Below, one piece after another: positions 52,664-63,300 of a DNA stretch of 64,000 nt (the stretch's first letter is position 1; the number at the start of each line of letters is the position of its first letter). Origin of the DNA: Sarcocystis neurona (lineage: Eukaryota > Apicomplexa > Conoidasida > Eucoccidiorida > Sarcocystidae); NCBI GenBank assembly GCA_000727475.1, contig KL647293.1, forward strand, positions 3,592,724 through 3,656,723, in the 5' to 3' direction. The position numbers were made by a program, and so were the translations under genes. A model generated the notes under the pieces. It saw only the letters and a list, made by a program, of their open reading frames with translations, did not search any database and was not told the origin of the DNA.

Positions 52664-52954
52664 CGTATTAATGCATGTATACATAGGTGTATGGAAATAG
52701 ATGTGTAAGTGCACATATACATATACGTATGAACAGCTACGTAAGACTATGCAGTGGCGCACGACTGCATAAGAATCTCTTGATGGCTGTGCACCAGATC
52801 CCATACGTAAGTGTATATATATATATATGTTTGGCGTTATGGGGCTGTTTGTGTGATTTTCCTGGGAAGCTTACTTTACGACAAACTCAACCTGAGGATC
52901 TTTGAGTCGTTGCGACTCTCGCAACTCGATAAGAAGTCGACTGCGTGCCGCCAT
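47633..52954 (-). CDS. PEX4: Peroxisomal ubiquitin-conjugating enzyme E2 (PEX4-like), five exons, complete
   Basis: Exons in coding order on the minus strand are 52954-52875, 51401-51341, 50405-50297, 49160-49032 and 47730-47633 (TAG). Intron phases are 2, 0, 1 and 1; they all fit and give 158 residues, close to the plant PEX4 length. E2 landmarks are clear: an N-terminal helix; the W-T-A-I-V-x-G-P...SPYE segment (34-47); YPLSPP (61-66); the HPN tripeptide (76-78); catalytic Cys87 in T-G-x-V-C-L-D-I-L; and DSPLNCDAGN (about 119-128). The C-terminal GNLIRSGDIRGF...SMARMYT segment is what I recall as characteristic of PEX4/UBC21 rather than general E2s. Known role: with its membrane anchor PEX22 and RING ligases PEX2/10/12, PEX4 mono-ubiquitinates the import receptor PEX5 at the peroxisome so it can be recycled. 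The last intron starts with GC. Intron 1 (1.5 kb) is full of CTG triplets in sense. A different E2 class is possible but unlikely. Confidence 0.88.
47731..49031 (-). other. GC-AG intron in PEX4
   Basis: The donor in coding sense is GATGCAG|GCAAGG and the acceptor is TTCTGCAG. Removal joins G+GA (Gly) and yields the conserved sequence NCDAGNLIRSGD. Since that sequence matches the family on both sides of the junction, the GC donor is well supported. Confidence 0.75.
50424..50670. repeat. Imperfect duplication, period about 139 bp
   Basis: Segments beginning ACCGATG at 50424 and 50563 share a diverged order of motifs (ACAGATA, ATATGCGCGTGT, CTAGATAA). The pair lies in the PEX4 intron 50406-51340. 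Confidence 0.45.
51410..52230 (-). repeat. CAG/CTG triplet-rich tract in PEX4 intron 1
   Basis: The plus strand is CAG-rich, so the PEX4 pre-mRNA is CUG-rich over about 800 nt. In sense orientation the tract ends next to the acceptor TGATTTTAG at 51402. The Gln/Ser-rich plus-strand open frame 51550-51840 is best explained by the repeat. Confidence 0.7.
52640..52662. repeat. (TA)n microsatellite
   Basis: About 11 uninterrupted TA units. Similar shorter tracts occur throughout the window (for example 7645-7672, 26677-26694, 34037-34055, 42087-42104 and 49597-49615). Confidence 0.85.
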
Positions 52955-55354
52955 TTCTTCGCTAAGAACTAGGAATGCGTTACAAATGAGTTGCTTCTTC
53001 TCAACAATGTAGAGAAAAGGAAGAAAAGGAACGGAAGGCAGCAGGAAAGAACAAGGTGCTGCACTTTAGAAAAGGGGTCTACAAGAGACAGGTCAGTTTC
53101 CGCCGCTGCAGAAGTTTGGCATCACGAGGAACTACGAGGAATTCAGAAGACAGCCAGAACCTGGAAATTAGAAAACCAGCTTCACGCGTCCAAAAGTTTA
53201 GAAGTGGGTGTATTCAAACCGACACGGAAGGAAAGCAAATATACTCGAGGCGAGTAACGAAACAAATAGTGTGCGCATACGTACACAACGTGAAGAATAC
53301 GTAAACTGCAAGCTGTTACTCAGTAAGGATGTTTTCCAGAAAAAGAGTGTGTAGGGATAAAATGGAAATAGCTCTTTAGCTCGAGCGCACATCGCATCAA
53401 AGCAAGCCAAAAGTATCTGTGTAATTCTGCAGTAAAAATTTATACGAAGACCCTCAGCGACAAGGGAGCAAAAAACTACGCGGCGGAAAACGCAAGCTCT
53501 GGGGTAGCCACCTCGAAGCAAACGTACCACTTGGAAGAGGACCTCTCTTAGAGCACTTCCATTGATTTATATTTGCACGAAGAGGCGTGTACAGATACAC
53601 AAATAAGTACAGATACATAAAAAGATATGCAATATTATTATGCTAGCGTAGGCACGTACATTTGTCTCGTAGACACAAGTGTTAAAGATGTGTGCAAAGT
53701 CGTGCAGCTGGTGAAAGACGGGGACATATATGTGTATTCATGCATGTTTTCCCCCCTACATGAATGTATGTGTCTTTGAGTGCGAAGGAGTCTCTTCGTG
53801 TATCTTGCGTGTATATGCGGTAGACACTCGTACAGTTGTTAGCTGTTCGTGTTATCCGTACATACAAGTCTGTTGGATCAGTGTTCCAACCACACAGTTG
53901 TATGTACCTACACCTCCTGCATGGCTGTGGTGCGCATTTGCACGTTAAAGTGTTGTTCCGCTGCACTGCAGAGACATCCTTTGTGGTCAGTATGGATATC
54001 TGCCCTAGGTATACGCTGTTGTTGAGTCGCAGAATATACACTGGTACACACGTGTGAAGATTTTGTGTGATTCATTAGATAACGTGAACATTACGCGTTT
54101 GTGAACACACGCTGCGCAGCACAAGCTGATATGCGAAAGCAAGAACGAGAAGGAGCGGGGATGCTGTCATCAGAGACAAAGGGGGTCTTCTGGGGGAGGT
54201 TAAAGTGGAGCTGCATGCGTGTTGGGAGAAACGCGCATAAAACGAAGTGCCTCAAAAGCGCGCAGCATCCGTCCGTAGCGCATACGGGGGAAAGCGTGAA
54301 AGGTGGGGACTCTTACGCACAGAAAAGGGAAGATTGAACACAGGAAAAGCTTCGAAGGAAGGGTGAATTTGACGAAGACGGACTCATCACGTACACAATA
54401 GAAACAATGCGGCAGGGAAGGCCCGTTTGGTGCGGCAGGGCGGTGTAAAACGGCATTTAAAAATTCACGACATATTTTCGATGAAGAGAGGAAACACAGC
54501 AGCCACGAGGTGCTACCGTCTTCATCCGTGCGCTTGCCGAAAATGCGGGCCCGGACTCGCGAATCACACGAAGTGACACTACAAGAATCTCGACTAACCG
54601 GGGAAGCAGAAAGCGCATACACGCATACAAAGGCGTGAACGAAAAGCGTGTCAGCACACACAATCAAGAATGGATTAGTCAGTCAATATTAATACCTATC
54701 ATTACGCAAAGCGCGGAGGCTGTGCGGAGTGGAAAACGGTAACTCAAACGGATGCTGTACCACACGCCGGAGCTCCCCGTGTCGCTACCACCACCAACAG
54801 TGAGGTCTATTCGTCGCCTCGTGTTACCTCGAGCAGCAAAGCGCCGCATACGATTTTTCTTCAGTTAGGACTGGGTAAAGGCACATCTCTTCCTCCGTCA
54901 CGTAAAACCACCAACGCAAAATAACTATGGCCTGTACCGCATTCATCTTACATTCGACGGTGGCAGGACGCACCTCAACCGTTTACCGTAAGCGAGTATT
55001 ACGGACGACGACACGTACGCTATTCCTTCGGTTAAATAGTCAAAAGACACCTAGGTTTTTCTTCCATCCAGTCAACGAATTCGTTGTTGTCGACTCAAAC
55101 GCTAGAGGTCGGTTGGAGGCCGCGGCTGTTCGGTTTGCTGGGGTATGTGCGTGGGTGCATGAGCGATCGCCCCCGGCGTGCCTTGCGGCAAGCGCAATGT
55201 TTGTCGGACAGGGTTGACGCAAGTCCGATGATACTCTTCATTTTCTTCGTAAGCCTTTGCAGTAATTACCGCCTGACAGGAAACTTCAATATTTTGCACC
55301 TCACGCAAGTGAAAGGACTTACTATCACGGAGTTTGGGGAGTCATAATATGTTG
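52955..55354. other. PEX4 upstream region and gene-poor stretch
   Basis: The first few hundred bases should contain the PEX4 promoter, but no motif can be assigned. Around 55040-55310 both strands are protein-like: plus, after the acceptor CACCTAG at 55053 and before GTATGT near 55141; minus, 55308-55102. No complete model was possible. Confidence 0.35.
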
Positions 55355-55850
55355 CTAAGTATGATTCTGCGCAGATGTGTGAACGCTCTGAGCAAAGGAG
55401 ACTGTATCTGTCGCACTCGCGTCGAGCAACTCAACGCGCAGGTCGCGTTCGGAGAGTGAGAACTGCCGTCCATTCTGCTTGCGCGCGCGAAGTTCTCCGG
55501 TGATAAAAAAAGCATGGGGCAACGTCGGTGCCTGCGAATGCACACAAGAAGTCCAGCGCCTAGGTTACTTCCGGTACCTTCATGCGTTTCAGGTTTCCGC
55601 ATACACGAATGTGTACACGAACGTGGTCGTGCAGGATTGTAGATGGATACGTAGTAGACGCACAGTACACAGGTGGGTTGATCGCGCCAGGGGTGGGTAT
55701 TAAGGCAGGTGGGTCGGTTTCTAGAGATAGATCGCAGGACATGTGTGTAGGCGGGTTAATGACGACGCACATACAAGAACAGATAGGTTGGTAATCACTG
55801 TCGGGTCCCGCTACTTGACGCACAGCGCTGTTGCTTCCGAGTGCAGGCAT
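55355..55850 (-). CDS. Candidate two-exon minus-strand gene, unknown
   Basis: Minus exon 55531-55355 starts after a strong acceptor (TTGTGTGCATTCGCAG) and encodes 58 residues before TAG. The residues look genuine, with helix-forming Arg/Glu/Leu stretches. A 46-bp intron (donor AAG|GTACCG at 55577) joins it in phase 0 to exon 55850-55578, which opens with ATG and is Pro/Ser/Thr-rich. Together they give 149 residues. The downstream exon is more convincing than the upstream one, which may extend or start elsewhere. No family recognised. Confidence 0.3.
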
Positions 55851-56268
55851 ATCGAATAATTAGATTTTTTTGATGAGAGCTCTAACCATTGGTGATCAAT
55901 CCGTACGGTGGTGCTCCTACACTGTAATATTTGTACGTGATGGGGACAACTCCGACGAAGAAGCAACTTAGGACTCCTCATGAGGCACACGTATATACAT
56001 GTACCACCAATGGATGAGGGAGGAAATACGCGTATCGGGAACCTGCAGAACTCCTAGTAAACGAGCGAATCCACAGAAACGTTTTTGTGGAGAGCGCGAC
56101 CACAGTGCTCCCTGCTTGAGCGAAATTCGTGTAGTTCTTCACCAACGGCGCCCAGTGCACCTTTTTTTCATATTTTCGGCGATGTCCACCATTTCCTCCT
56201 CACTCCAGCGAACTGCACAACAACTTATCAGCTGCAGCCGTCGCCACGGCACCTTTTTCCTACTCCAG

Positions 56269-56530
56269 TGACTTTAACCGAGTTCGACATTGGCCAAGAC
56301 ACCTTGCACGGAAGAACAGCTCAAGCCCATGTTGGCGTGTTTTAGTGACATCCACTCCACTGTGCGGTCAGCGAGCTGTTCGGCGTCCAAAGAATCCTTT
56401 AGCAGGAAGTGTTTTACGTGAAGTGCCCTTCAGTAAAGAGGTGGCCCTGGTGTCACCCCTTGTGATGACCCGTCGGCAACTTTCAGTTGAAACTACTACT
56501 GATCTGCGTAAGGATGACAACCCGTCATAA
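56269..56530 (+). CDS. Candidate exon, unknown protein
   Basis: After an acceptor (TTCCTACTCCAG) the frame is open for 86 codons to TAA at 56528-56530, with a basic, Val/Leu/Pro-containing product. Another frame over 56282-56420 is equally protein-like. It could belong with the exons downstream, but the stop codon argues against a simple join. Confidence 0.2.
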
Positions 56531-56814
56531 AGCGGAAGCGGGTAGCAAGTAGCAACAAAAAAGCGGAAGAATTACCTCGGCAGCTCGCTTGGTAACAAAC
56601 AGCGGCGTACCCAGCGCTTCACAGCGAAACTGACGTATACGCTGATGCCGCCCGCCAGTGTCAAGGGCAGCGTAATGACGGACCAAAATTTTGAGGCGCT
56701 TTGGCTCTCACTTGTCTCGTTCTCCTCAAAACCGCAGTTAGCAGCCCCTCCCCGTAAGATGTGAGTAGAGACATTTTCAGTTAAAATTTCGACTGGAAGA
56801 CACATTCCACGCAG

Positions 56815-56918
56815 TTATTGGTAACAATGTGCGAGTGGGTCCGGCGGCAGTGGATGCCGCGTTCACGCAGTTTGCCACAAAATGTGGGCGCTTGAAGGCT
56901 TCGTTGATTTTACTGCCG
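56815..56918 (+). CDS. Candidate internal exon, unknown protein
   Basis: The acceptor CATTCCACGCAG is followed by 104 bases (phase 1 in, phase 0 out) and a donor CCG|GTGAAT. The encoded 34 residues mix Val/Ala/Leu with Cys and Lys and look genuine. An overlapping minus frame (56805-56572) has a hydrophobic segment and conflicts with it. Confidence 0.2.
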
Positions 56919-57508
56919 GTGAATCAGCCGATGTACCCATTCGCGGAGCTGCTCTAGATCGTGATTTGGCGTAGTTTTCAACTGTTTTCGGTGTAGTCAC
57001 ACCCGATCAGGACGGTGGCCTCGATGGAGGTTACGATGAGGAGACTCTACTGGGCAGGGAGTGAAAAACATGCTGCGGAAGGCAGTCCGCTGTCACTAAG
57101 ATAACGTGAGGTCAGCGCCACTCTCTGTTGTACATAATAGCTCATGCAAATGCTCAAAAAGAAGATCCGGTGCTCGAAAGCCCTGCGCCAGCTGTCCTGC
57201 GTTTGCACTGTATTCAAAGGGACTCATTCCAGAATTTACCTGCTGCACAAAAAGCAGTGACGTGTTGCCGCCTCATCGCGGCTTAGACGCTAGCAGAACC
57301 AGGTATTACAGGAACAAGAACGTCACAGATCATTTCGTGATCACGCTTAACGACCTACGCGAAGCACGTACTTTTATGGGGGGTATGGCATTGCTGGTCC
57401 ACTTTGCGACGGCAGCGCCTTTTTTGTATGTTTATATCCTGCCTTAACCTGTATCGACACTGTTAATGGCGACGCTTTGGTGCCCGAAGGCCGCTGTACG
57501 GTTTCCAG

Positions 57509-58672
57509 GTCAACAACGGAGGCACTGGCGGCGGAGCGTCAGTACATGTACGCGCAACTCAGGTGGAGTTGGCAGGAGTACACGGAGCAAGTTTACAGGT
57601 AGATGCAAAGTTCGGGTGGCTGCGTAACTGCAGCTCAACGACTGGTCATGCCAGATCATTTCCAAGTGAAGGTTAGAAACTTAACTTGTGGCTTCGCGTT
57701 CCGCGGCAGGGCTTCATCTTGTCTGCTGTAGTTTCTCTATTTCACTGCTTTATAGGTAATTTCACGGTCGTATTTTGCTGTTTGAGCAGATGTAAAAGAG
57801 GGTTTTCAACGTAATGCAGAATTCGTCACGCGATAAGGACGCGAGTAGGGAAGGACTCTGTATGCCCGGATAGGCACGTACGTACACTTGTACCCACTTT
57901 ACAGTAGGTTTCGAAAGTATGATTTTAGGTGCCTGCGCAATTGGTACTTCCGCACGCTGGACTAAGTTACGACGAGCGTGGTTATCGGAGTACGCACAAC
58001 CCAGAAACATGTTGTTCCGTACTTGTCCACATACCGTACACGCGAGAGCATGAGGGTTCCACATTAGCTGTTAACGCGCTCACTTCCGTACCACAGGTAA
58101 ATCAGGTCTTGTTCACGTACCGTACATGCGAGAGCTTCAGGGTTCTGCATTACTTGTTAATGCGCTCACTCACGTACCGCAATGCTTGTTAACACACCGG
58201 TTGTCCACTACCTCTTTACGCGCTCATCTACGCACACCCCGTATGATACTGGGCGAGCGGTGAAAAGCACATACGGGTTAGTAATATTAGGGCTGGCTGC
58301 CATATTACAGAAGCTACCACTGTTACAATAAACGCGCTTGGATGACTGTTATTGAATGAGCCAGTCCACAGGCGGGCACCGGCCTTCCGATGCGTGGCGG
58401 AGCATTTGGCCCGGCCCTGCACAAGCGCAGGCATAGAACACAACTACTTCGCAGGTGTCTCTGCCGTCCTCCCTCTTAACGTGTCGGGCACGCACATTGT
58501 ATATTCACTCCGCGTGCGGTGTACGGGACCACCATTTCCACCCCTCTGCTATGCCCTGGATGCTCACCCTGCCCCGGTTCAAGCCCGTGTCCGCACAGTC
58601 ATCCTCACGTATTTGACTTATCAACATGGACGCGATGTGATATACGAGTCTGCTCTACCGTATTTCGCGTAG
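57509..58672 (+). CDS. Candidate 3' end of an unknown plus-strand gene
   Basis: Exon 57509-57598 (acceptor GGTTTCCAG, donor CAG|GTAGAT) joins exon 58372-58672 (acceptor AGTCCACAG, stop TAG) with matching phase 2. The product begins with an Ala/Glu/Tyr/Trp/Gln-rich helix and continues into about 99 residues of mixed composition that look globular. No family recognised. Exons further upstream are not resolved. The strong donor AAG|GTAAGC at about 58720 in a different frame suggests an alternative ending. Confidence 0.28.
58022..58193. repeat. 86-bp imperfect tandem duplication
   Basis: Units 58022-58107 and 58108-58193 share the order CTTGT-CAC-TACCGTACA-GCGAGAGC-AGGGTTC-TGTTAA-GCGCTCACT-CGTACC. 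They lie in the intron before the exon at 58372. Confidence 0.75.
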
Positions 58673-59064
58673 TGCTAAGCGAGGGGATGGGACCCTTCAT
58701 CGTCACAAATCTTCTTAAGGTAAGCCCGTCTCAGAATAGCCGCGGCACTCTGGAATCGTATGTACTGCGACATCGTCAACATCATCCTCCGCACACGTAT
58801 CCATACATTGTCAGCCTCCTGCAGTCATGTAGTGCTACAACTTGTCCAAAGGGTACACGAGCGTACCCACGTCGGATTATGCATTTACGTTTACGCGTGC
58901 GTACATACACGTATTGTCCACGGAGACAGCCACCCACAGTTTCACAAAAGCCCCAAGTCCCACTACGCGAACGCGGATGTACAAACAAAAACTGTGTATT
59001 CATACGTAGGCATACGCGTGCAGCGTTAACATAGGAACGTCTGCCTGCAGACGCGTATAATCAG

Positions 59065-59295
59065 AAGTTGTATCACATTTATAGGTAGGTAAACCTTAAG
59101 CTTCAATCACATAGTCTGCGAATACTTAAACATCTGCATACGTAGTTACCTGCTCCGCCATCTTCTGAAGGCTGGCATAAGCAAAAGTTATACCACATTT
59201 ACAGGTATGTAAACACATTAAGCTACACTCACATACACGCGGCTACTTTAAACTCTGCATACGTGAGCATCTGCTACGCCCTTTTGTTCTTAAGT
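59065..59295. repeat. 120-bp imperfect tandem duplication
   Basis: Units starting AAGTTGTA at 59065 and AAGTTATA at 59185 share CACATTTA-AGGTA-GTAAAC, then CACATA, then CTGCATACGT and CATCTGC/ACCTGCTC blocks. Confidence 0.7.
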
Positions 59296-59595
59296 CTCGT
59301 ATGTTCGTACGTACAACTGTGCTTCTACGAGTGCCGATATGCGGTGTAGGGCATCATCTGTGCAGCCGACGTTCCACGCTAGCCTTTACAGAGGGGTGTT
59401 GCCAAGTCGTCGAAATATTGTTCACTGCAGATGCGGCACAAAACCTTGCAAGGTTGCTACCCTTGCACACCTTTCTTCTAGCAGAGAAGGTACAACTGCG
59501 CTTGATAGAGCTAGTCACTTACTGCCGCACGTTGTTGCCGCTGGTGGTGTGGGTGTCAGTCAGTCTCCACGACCACCTTTCTGTTTCGGCTGATC

Positions 59596-59655
59596 CATCA
59601 CGTGGCCCAGTGCAGCAGAACGCTGCATCACGTGGCCCAGTGCAGCGTTCTGCTG
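59596..59655. repeat. 21-bp direct repeat combined with a 15-bp inverted repeat
   Basis: A 21-bp block starting CATCACGTGG is present twice without mismatch (59596-59616 and 59626-59646). Overlapping it, 59613-59627 and 59641-59655 are perfect inverted repeats (arm CAGCAGAACGCTGCA) around a 13-nt loop. The two patterns share bases. Confidence 0.8.
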
Positions 59656-59742
59656 TTACTACAGTAGTATGAAGACGACGTTAACGAGCGTTTTTCTGCC
59701 GATACGCACTACCGATACGCGGATTTCTGGCACGACCACCGC

Positions 59743-59958
59743 TCACGCTGCTGTTGTGTGTGTGATTTGAGCCCACTGCTCTAGCTGCCTGTGCTGCGCA
59801 CCTTCTGTCGGCAGGCCACACCACTCCTCCTCGCAGTCCCGCAATCCATATACGTGAGCCAATGGTCTGCCAATAGCTGCGGGTGCTCCTGCACTCATTG
59901 CTGCTGCATTCACTGCTGCTGCACGAGCTGCATCCAATGTCGAGCCTGCTGTCGCCAA
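59743..59958 (-). CDS. Candidate Ala-rich minus-strand exon
   Basis: The minus strand is open for at least 71 codons to TGA. The first half is Ala-rich (GCA repeats). The second half has ordinary composition (Tyr, Trp, Cys, Glu), which argues for real coding rather than pure repeat. The frame extends upstream with Ser/Asp residues to about 60000. Neighbouring exons were not found. Confidence 0.28.
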   Translation of the reverse strand: MATAGSTLDAARAAAVNAAAMSAGAPAAIGRPLAHVYGLRDCEEEWCGLPTEGAQHRQLEQWAQITHTTAA

Positions 59959-60720
59959 TTTATCAGAGTCGCTTCCTTCACCGGAGGTGATTCTGACACG
60001 ATGGCCAATCGCTGCTCACATGTAGCCTACGTTCGGCCGGCGACTAGTTCTGCTTTCCATGTATAGTTTGCTCCCACAGTTGTGGCCCGTTAGTCAACGG
60101 CTACTGCTACCATGGAGTCTCCCATTCTCCTCTGCGTGCCCTGTGCTGCTCTGATTCTCAGAGGCCCTAGCGTTCCTCATTGGAAGACCAAGTGCCGTCA
60201 CTTCAGATATGCTCATCCGTATGATACGGCTACTCCTGCTGCAGATGCCCCTCTCTTCCGCCGCCGCGCCTGCGGTTTTTGCGTGATACTCTCACGTGGC
60301 GTGATGCCTCTGACGCAGCTCCTGCTGCTGCTTCCTTTCACCTGTCAAACAGTGGAGTCGAAGGGGTTGCACTGCTCCCGCTCTGCAGGAGTACGACCGT
60401 CGAGGATCTACGAGTGGCCGGGTCCTTAAAGTTTGAGGAGGGGACAGTACCGCTAGCTGCTGCAGATCCCAAGATGGGGTAGCCGTGGACATTACGCGTC
60501 TGTAACAGCACACAGTGGTAGTCAACGGGAGCAGAACGACCTAGGCCACCTTCGCGTAGTCAGTCGCCTGTGCAACACCAGCAGCACATTACGCGACTCC
60601 GTTAGTCAACGTCACCAGGGGCGGTGTTCAATAGCTAATGACCGTCAGTGGTAGCCACACGATACTAGGGAGGCCATCCGGCAGCTTCGGGCTTCCGACA
60701 GCCACAGTAGCGCCCGCCTC

Positions 60721-60742
60721 CCGGTTAGTCGGGACTAACCGG
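60721..60742. other. 22-bp perfect palindrome with 2-bp centre
   Basis: CCGGTTAGTC and GACTAACCGG are perfect reverse complements separated by GG. This could be a dimeric protein-binding site or a short hairpin. Confidence 0.6.
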
Positions 60743-61269
60743 ACAAGGGAAGCGGCGCCGCCAGCCTCCGAACGAGGCTGCCGTGTAGCCAAACCCCCCC
60801 CCACCCGTGCAGCCAGAGAAGCGGCCACCCGAGCGGTAGTAGGAGCGAGTGCCACTGTGGTAGGAGGCCGTCACAAGTCTAGCCAGCACCAACGCTTGTT
60901 GTAGAACCAGCTGGCGAACAGAACTGTCAACGGGAGCAGCAAGCCGCAAAGTGGCAATTCGGTAGTGTAAATCGTTGTACGGGCGAGGAGAGGTAGTGAT
61001 GGACGACCCGTCGCTTGCTCGGCTGTGGGCCGTACGGGCGGGCTGCCGACCGCTTGTTTCTCCTTGTTGCCACCCCGACTCCCGCTGAGATGGCGGCCGC
61101 ACCTAAGGAAGGCGGAAGCTGGGGTGCTGCTAGTCAAATTCTTTTCTCTCATGTTTTACAATGTTTTCGGTACTCCTTAATTCTTGTGTAGCGACTACAG
61201 TGCTTCATATTTCCTCGTGCACACTCTGCGCCTCTCTCACGCGTACCTTTCACTGTTGTGTATACGCAG

Positions 61270-61448
61270 CAGCGTCTGCAAGCCGAGCAGCAGCAGCCGC
61301 AGATGCAGAACAAGGAGAAGCACCAGCTGACCAGCCGCGTCCGTTGGTGCTCTGGTACGGGGAGCCACCCGTCCTTTCTGACGCAAGCGACCGTGTGCCG
61401 CCGTCATCGTCAGGTGAGCAGCAGAGAAAGAGGAAGTCACAGATATGA
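61270..61448 (+). CDS. Candidate plus-strand exon, Ala-rich then globular
   Basis: The acceptor GTATACGCAG ends at 61269. The best frame starts Ala/Ser-rich (GCA repeats) and continues into a non-repetitive acidic/Pro-rich stretch. It either splices at CAG|GTGAGC (after 61413, phase 1) or ends at TGA 61446-61448. A Gln-rich alternative frame is also open across it. Confidence 0.3.
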
Positions 61449-63300
61449 GAGAAGGTTCTTTTACCCAGTTCTTCTCTTCTTGTGAGTCGTTGTTCTCCCA
61501 TTAACACTCGCTTGTGACGTTCGCGGGGCCACCAGAGCTACGACGTGAGCCGTTGCCATCGCTGTTCCCATGCTCGTACCAGTGGTGCTGGCCTCTCAGC
61601 GCCGTGCGCCTCCTCACCGTACGGCACCAGCGCTTGTTGGGGCGGGGCTAAACCCGCCGCACCTGCTGGTGAGGCCAGTGTTGAGACCACGAAGCTGCTA
61701 CGATCGGGGTTAATGCTGATGAAGTCGGTCCTCTCGACGTTGTTCCTCCGCAGACTAGTTGTGCTGCCTGAATCGGTAATGTTTTAGCTCAGACTGCTGC
61801 GCCGCCGGCGTGTAGCATACACGTGGTACCACTGTCGCGACCAGTGGTCCGGCTTTTACTTTGGCTGCTACCGCCGTTGCTGTGACACTTGTTGCTGCCC
61901 TTGCGCCTCTTAGGGCGGCTGTCATTGCTCTGACCGCCGGCGCTGGTAACGCTGAGGTCGCAGTGTCTCTGTTCCGGCATGAGCGTGTGACACACGGCTT
62001 ATGGATCTAGACAGTAAAGGGATCCTGATAGCGGCCAGCCACTCGTAGTGTTGTCCTGAGATGATGGGCACCGGTGGTGCATCTTTTGCAGTGGCTAGTT
62101 ATAGATGTATAGAGTTTTTGTCAAAATTGTGGCAGAAATGCGACAACACCGTTGTGAAGTCGTGGGTGATGATACCCCACAGTTATCGCCTCCTCGGGCC
62201 CCGTTGACCCATGAGCGAAACTGCTGCATCGCCAGCGACGTAGTCGGCCGCAGTCGGTCGGCAGTCCACGACACTACGGGTGTTGCGGTTGCTGCTGCCG
62301 TTTCGGCTGGTGCACGCTGCTGCACGGGGCGCTGGTACAGTTCATGTGGCACGTGCTGCAGCTCGTGCTGTTGCCGATAAATTGTCGTGATCTCGCGGTA
62401 TTTTGGAACCGTGCCGGCGACAGCGATGCTGCTAATGTACACTACCTGTGCTACACGTCTGTGACGTCCTGAGCAGCCTTTGCTTGCTACTGTACGCGTT
62501 ACTGTTCCTGTGTTTACTAGTCACCTATTGCGTGTTTCGCCGTGTTGCCGCCGTCGCAGAGCTCTGTTGTTCACGGTGTGCCTGACCGCGACGGCCGCAA
62601 CGCTGCTGCAGGGCCGGTAGTTCAGTTCCGTTGCCGCTGACGCATCATCAACCTGGTAGTGCCCTTCGTTGCCTCCGTGTAGTATTTATCTTTTCCGCTT
62701 GTTGCCGTCCGTCCTGCTGGTTTCGCCGTTGAGGCTTACGCTCTCTAACAGCATTCCGTGCGGTGGGTTGGCGTAGTGTAGTCACGCTCGTGCCGTTGCG
62801 GGGGGCACACCGCAAGAGACACGTGTCGCTGCTGCTGGTGGTGCTGCTGTTGACGCAGGCGGGGTGCCATGCTACCGCCTCTAATGTTGTAGACATGTTA
62901 CCACAGCACAACTGCTGATGCTGTTACCCCGTGTCTCAGCGCCCGCCGCTGGTGCTTCAGACGTGGGAGCAATGTCTGCCCGATGCTCGATTGTAAAAAG
63001 TGTCACCCTCGTGAGATCGTGTTGTTGCTTTAGTCTGCAGCAGCGACATACGGGCGCTGGTACCGCTGCTGAGGAATCTCCAAGATACAAAGAAAATAAT
63101 GGAGTACGAAGTGGAGGTGATTCACCTGCACACTTCTCACTGTAGCCGTCTCGCGGGGGGCTGGGGCTGGTGCTGTTGCTCCTGCTCCTGCAGCAGTTAC
63201 GTGTTTCCATTGCTGCTGCTGGGTCTCTACCTCCGCTCCGGCGGGGCCCGCACGAAGCAGCGGAGATGCTTACAGTGACTGTACCCGTCTGCTGCTGCAA

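Larger units (their letters stand above)
58673..59742. other. Repeat-bearing stretch without a supported gene
   Basis: The stretch holds CA-type repeats and two duplications annotated separately. Open frames at 58760-59034 and 59301-59672 lack splice support. Confidence 0.35.
59959..63300. repeat. Long CTG-rich (plus strand) low-complexity stretch
   Basis: GCTGCT/CTGCTG/TTGCTG-type triplets are interspersed over about 3.3 kb, broken by less repetitive blocks. Many frames on both strands look protein-like (Ala/Val/Pro/Ser-rich). If the bias follows the rule seen elsewhere here, it is either introns of plus genes or exons of minus genes. I could not build a model. Confidence 0.5.

Noticed and set aside
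56572..56805. Minus frame with a central hydrophobic segment, considered as a surface-antigen C-terminus
   Set aside because: The basic tail after the hydrophobic stretch does not fit a GPI signal, no upstream Cys-rich exons were found, and a plus-strand candidate exon lies beside it.
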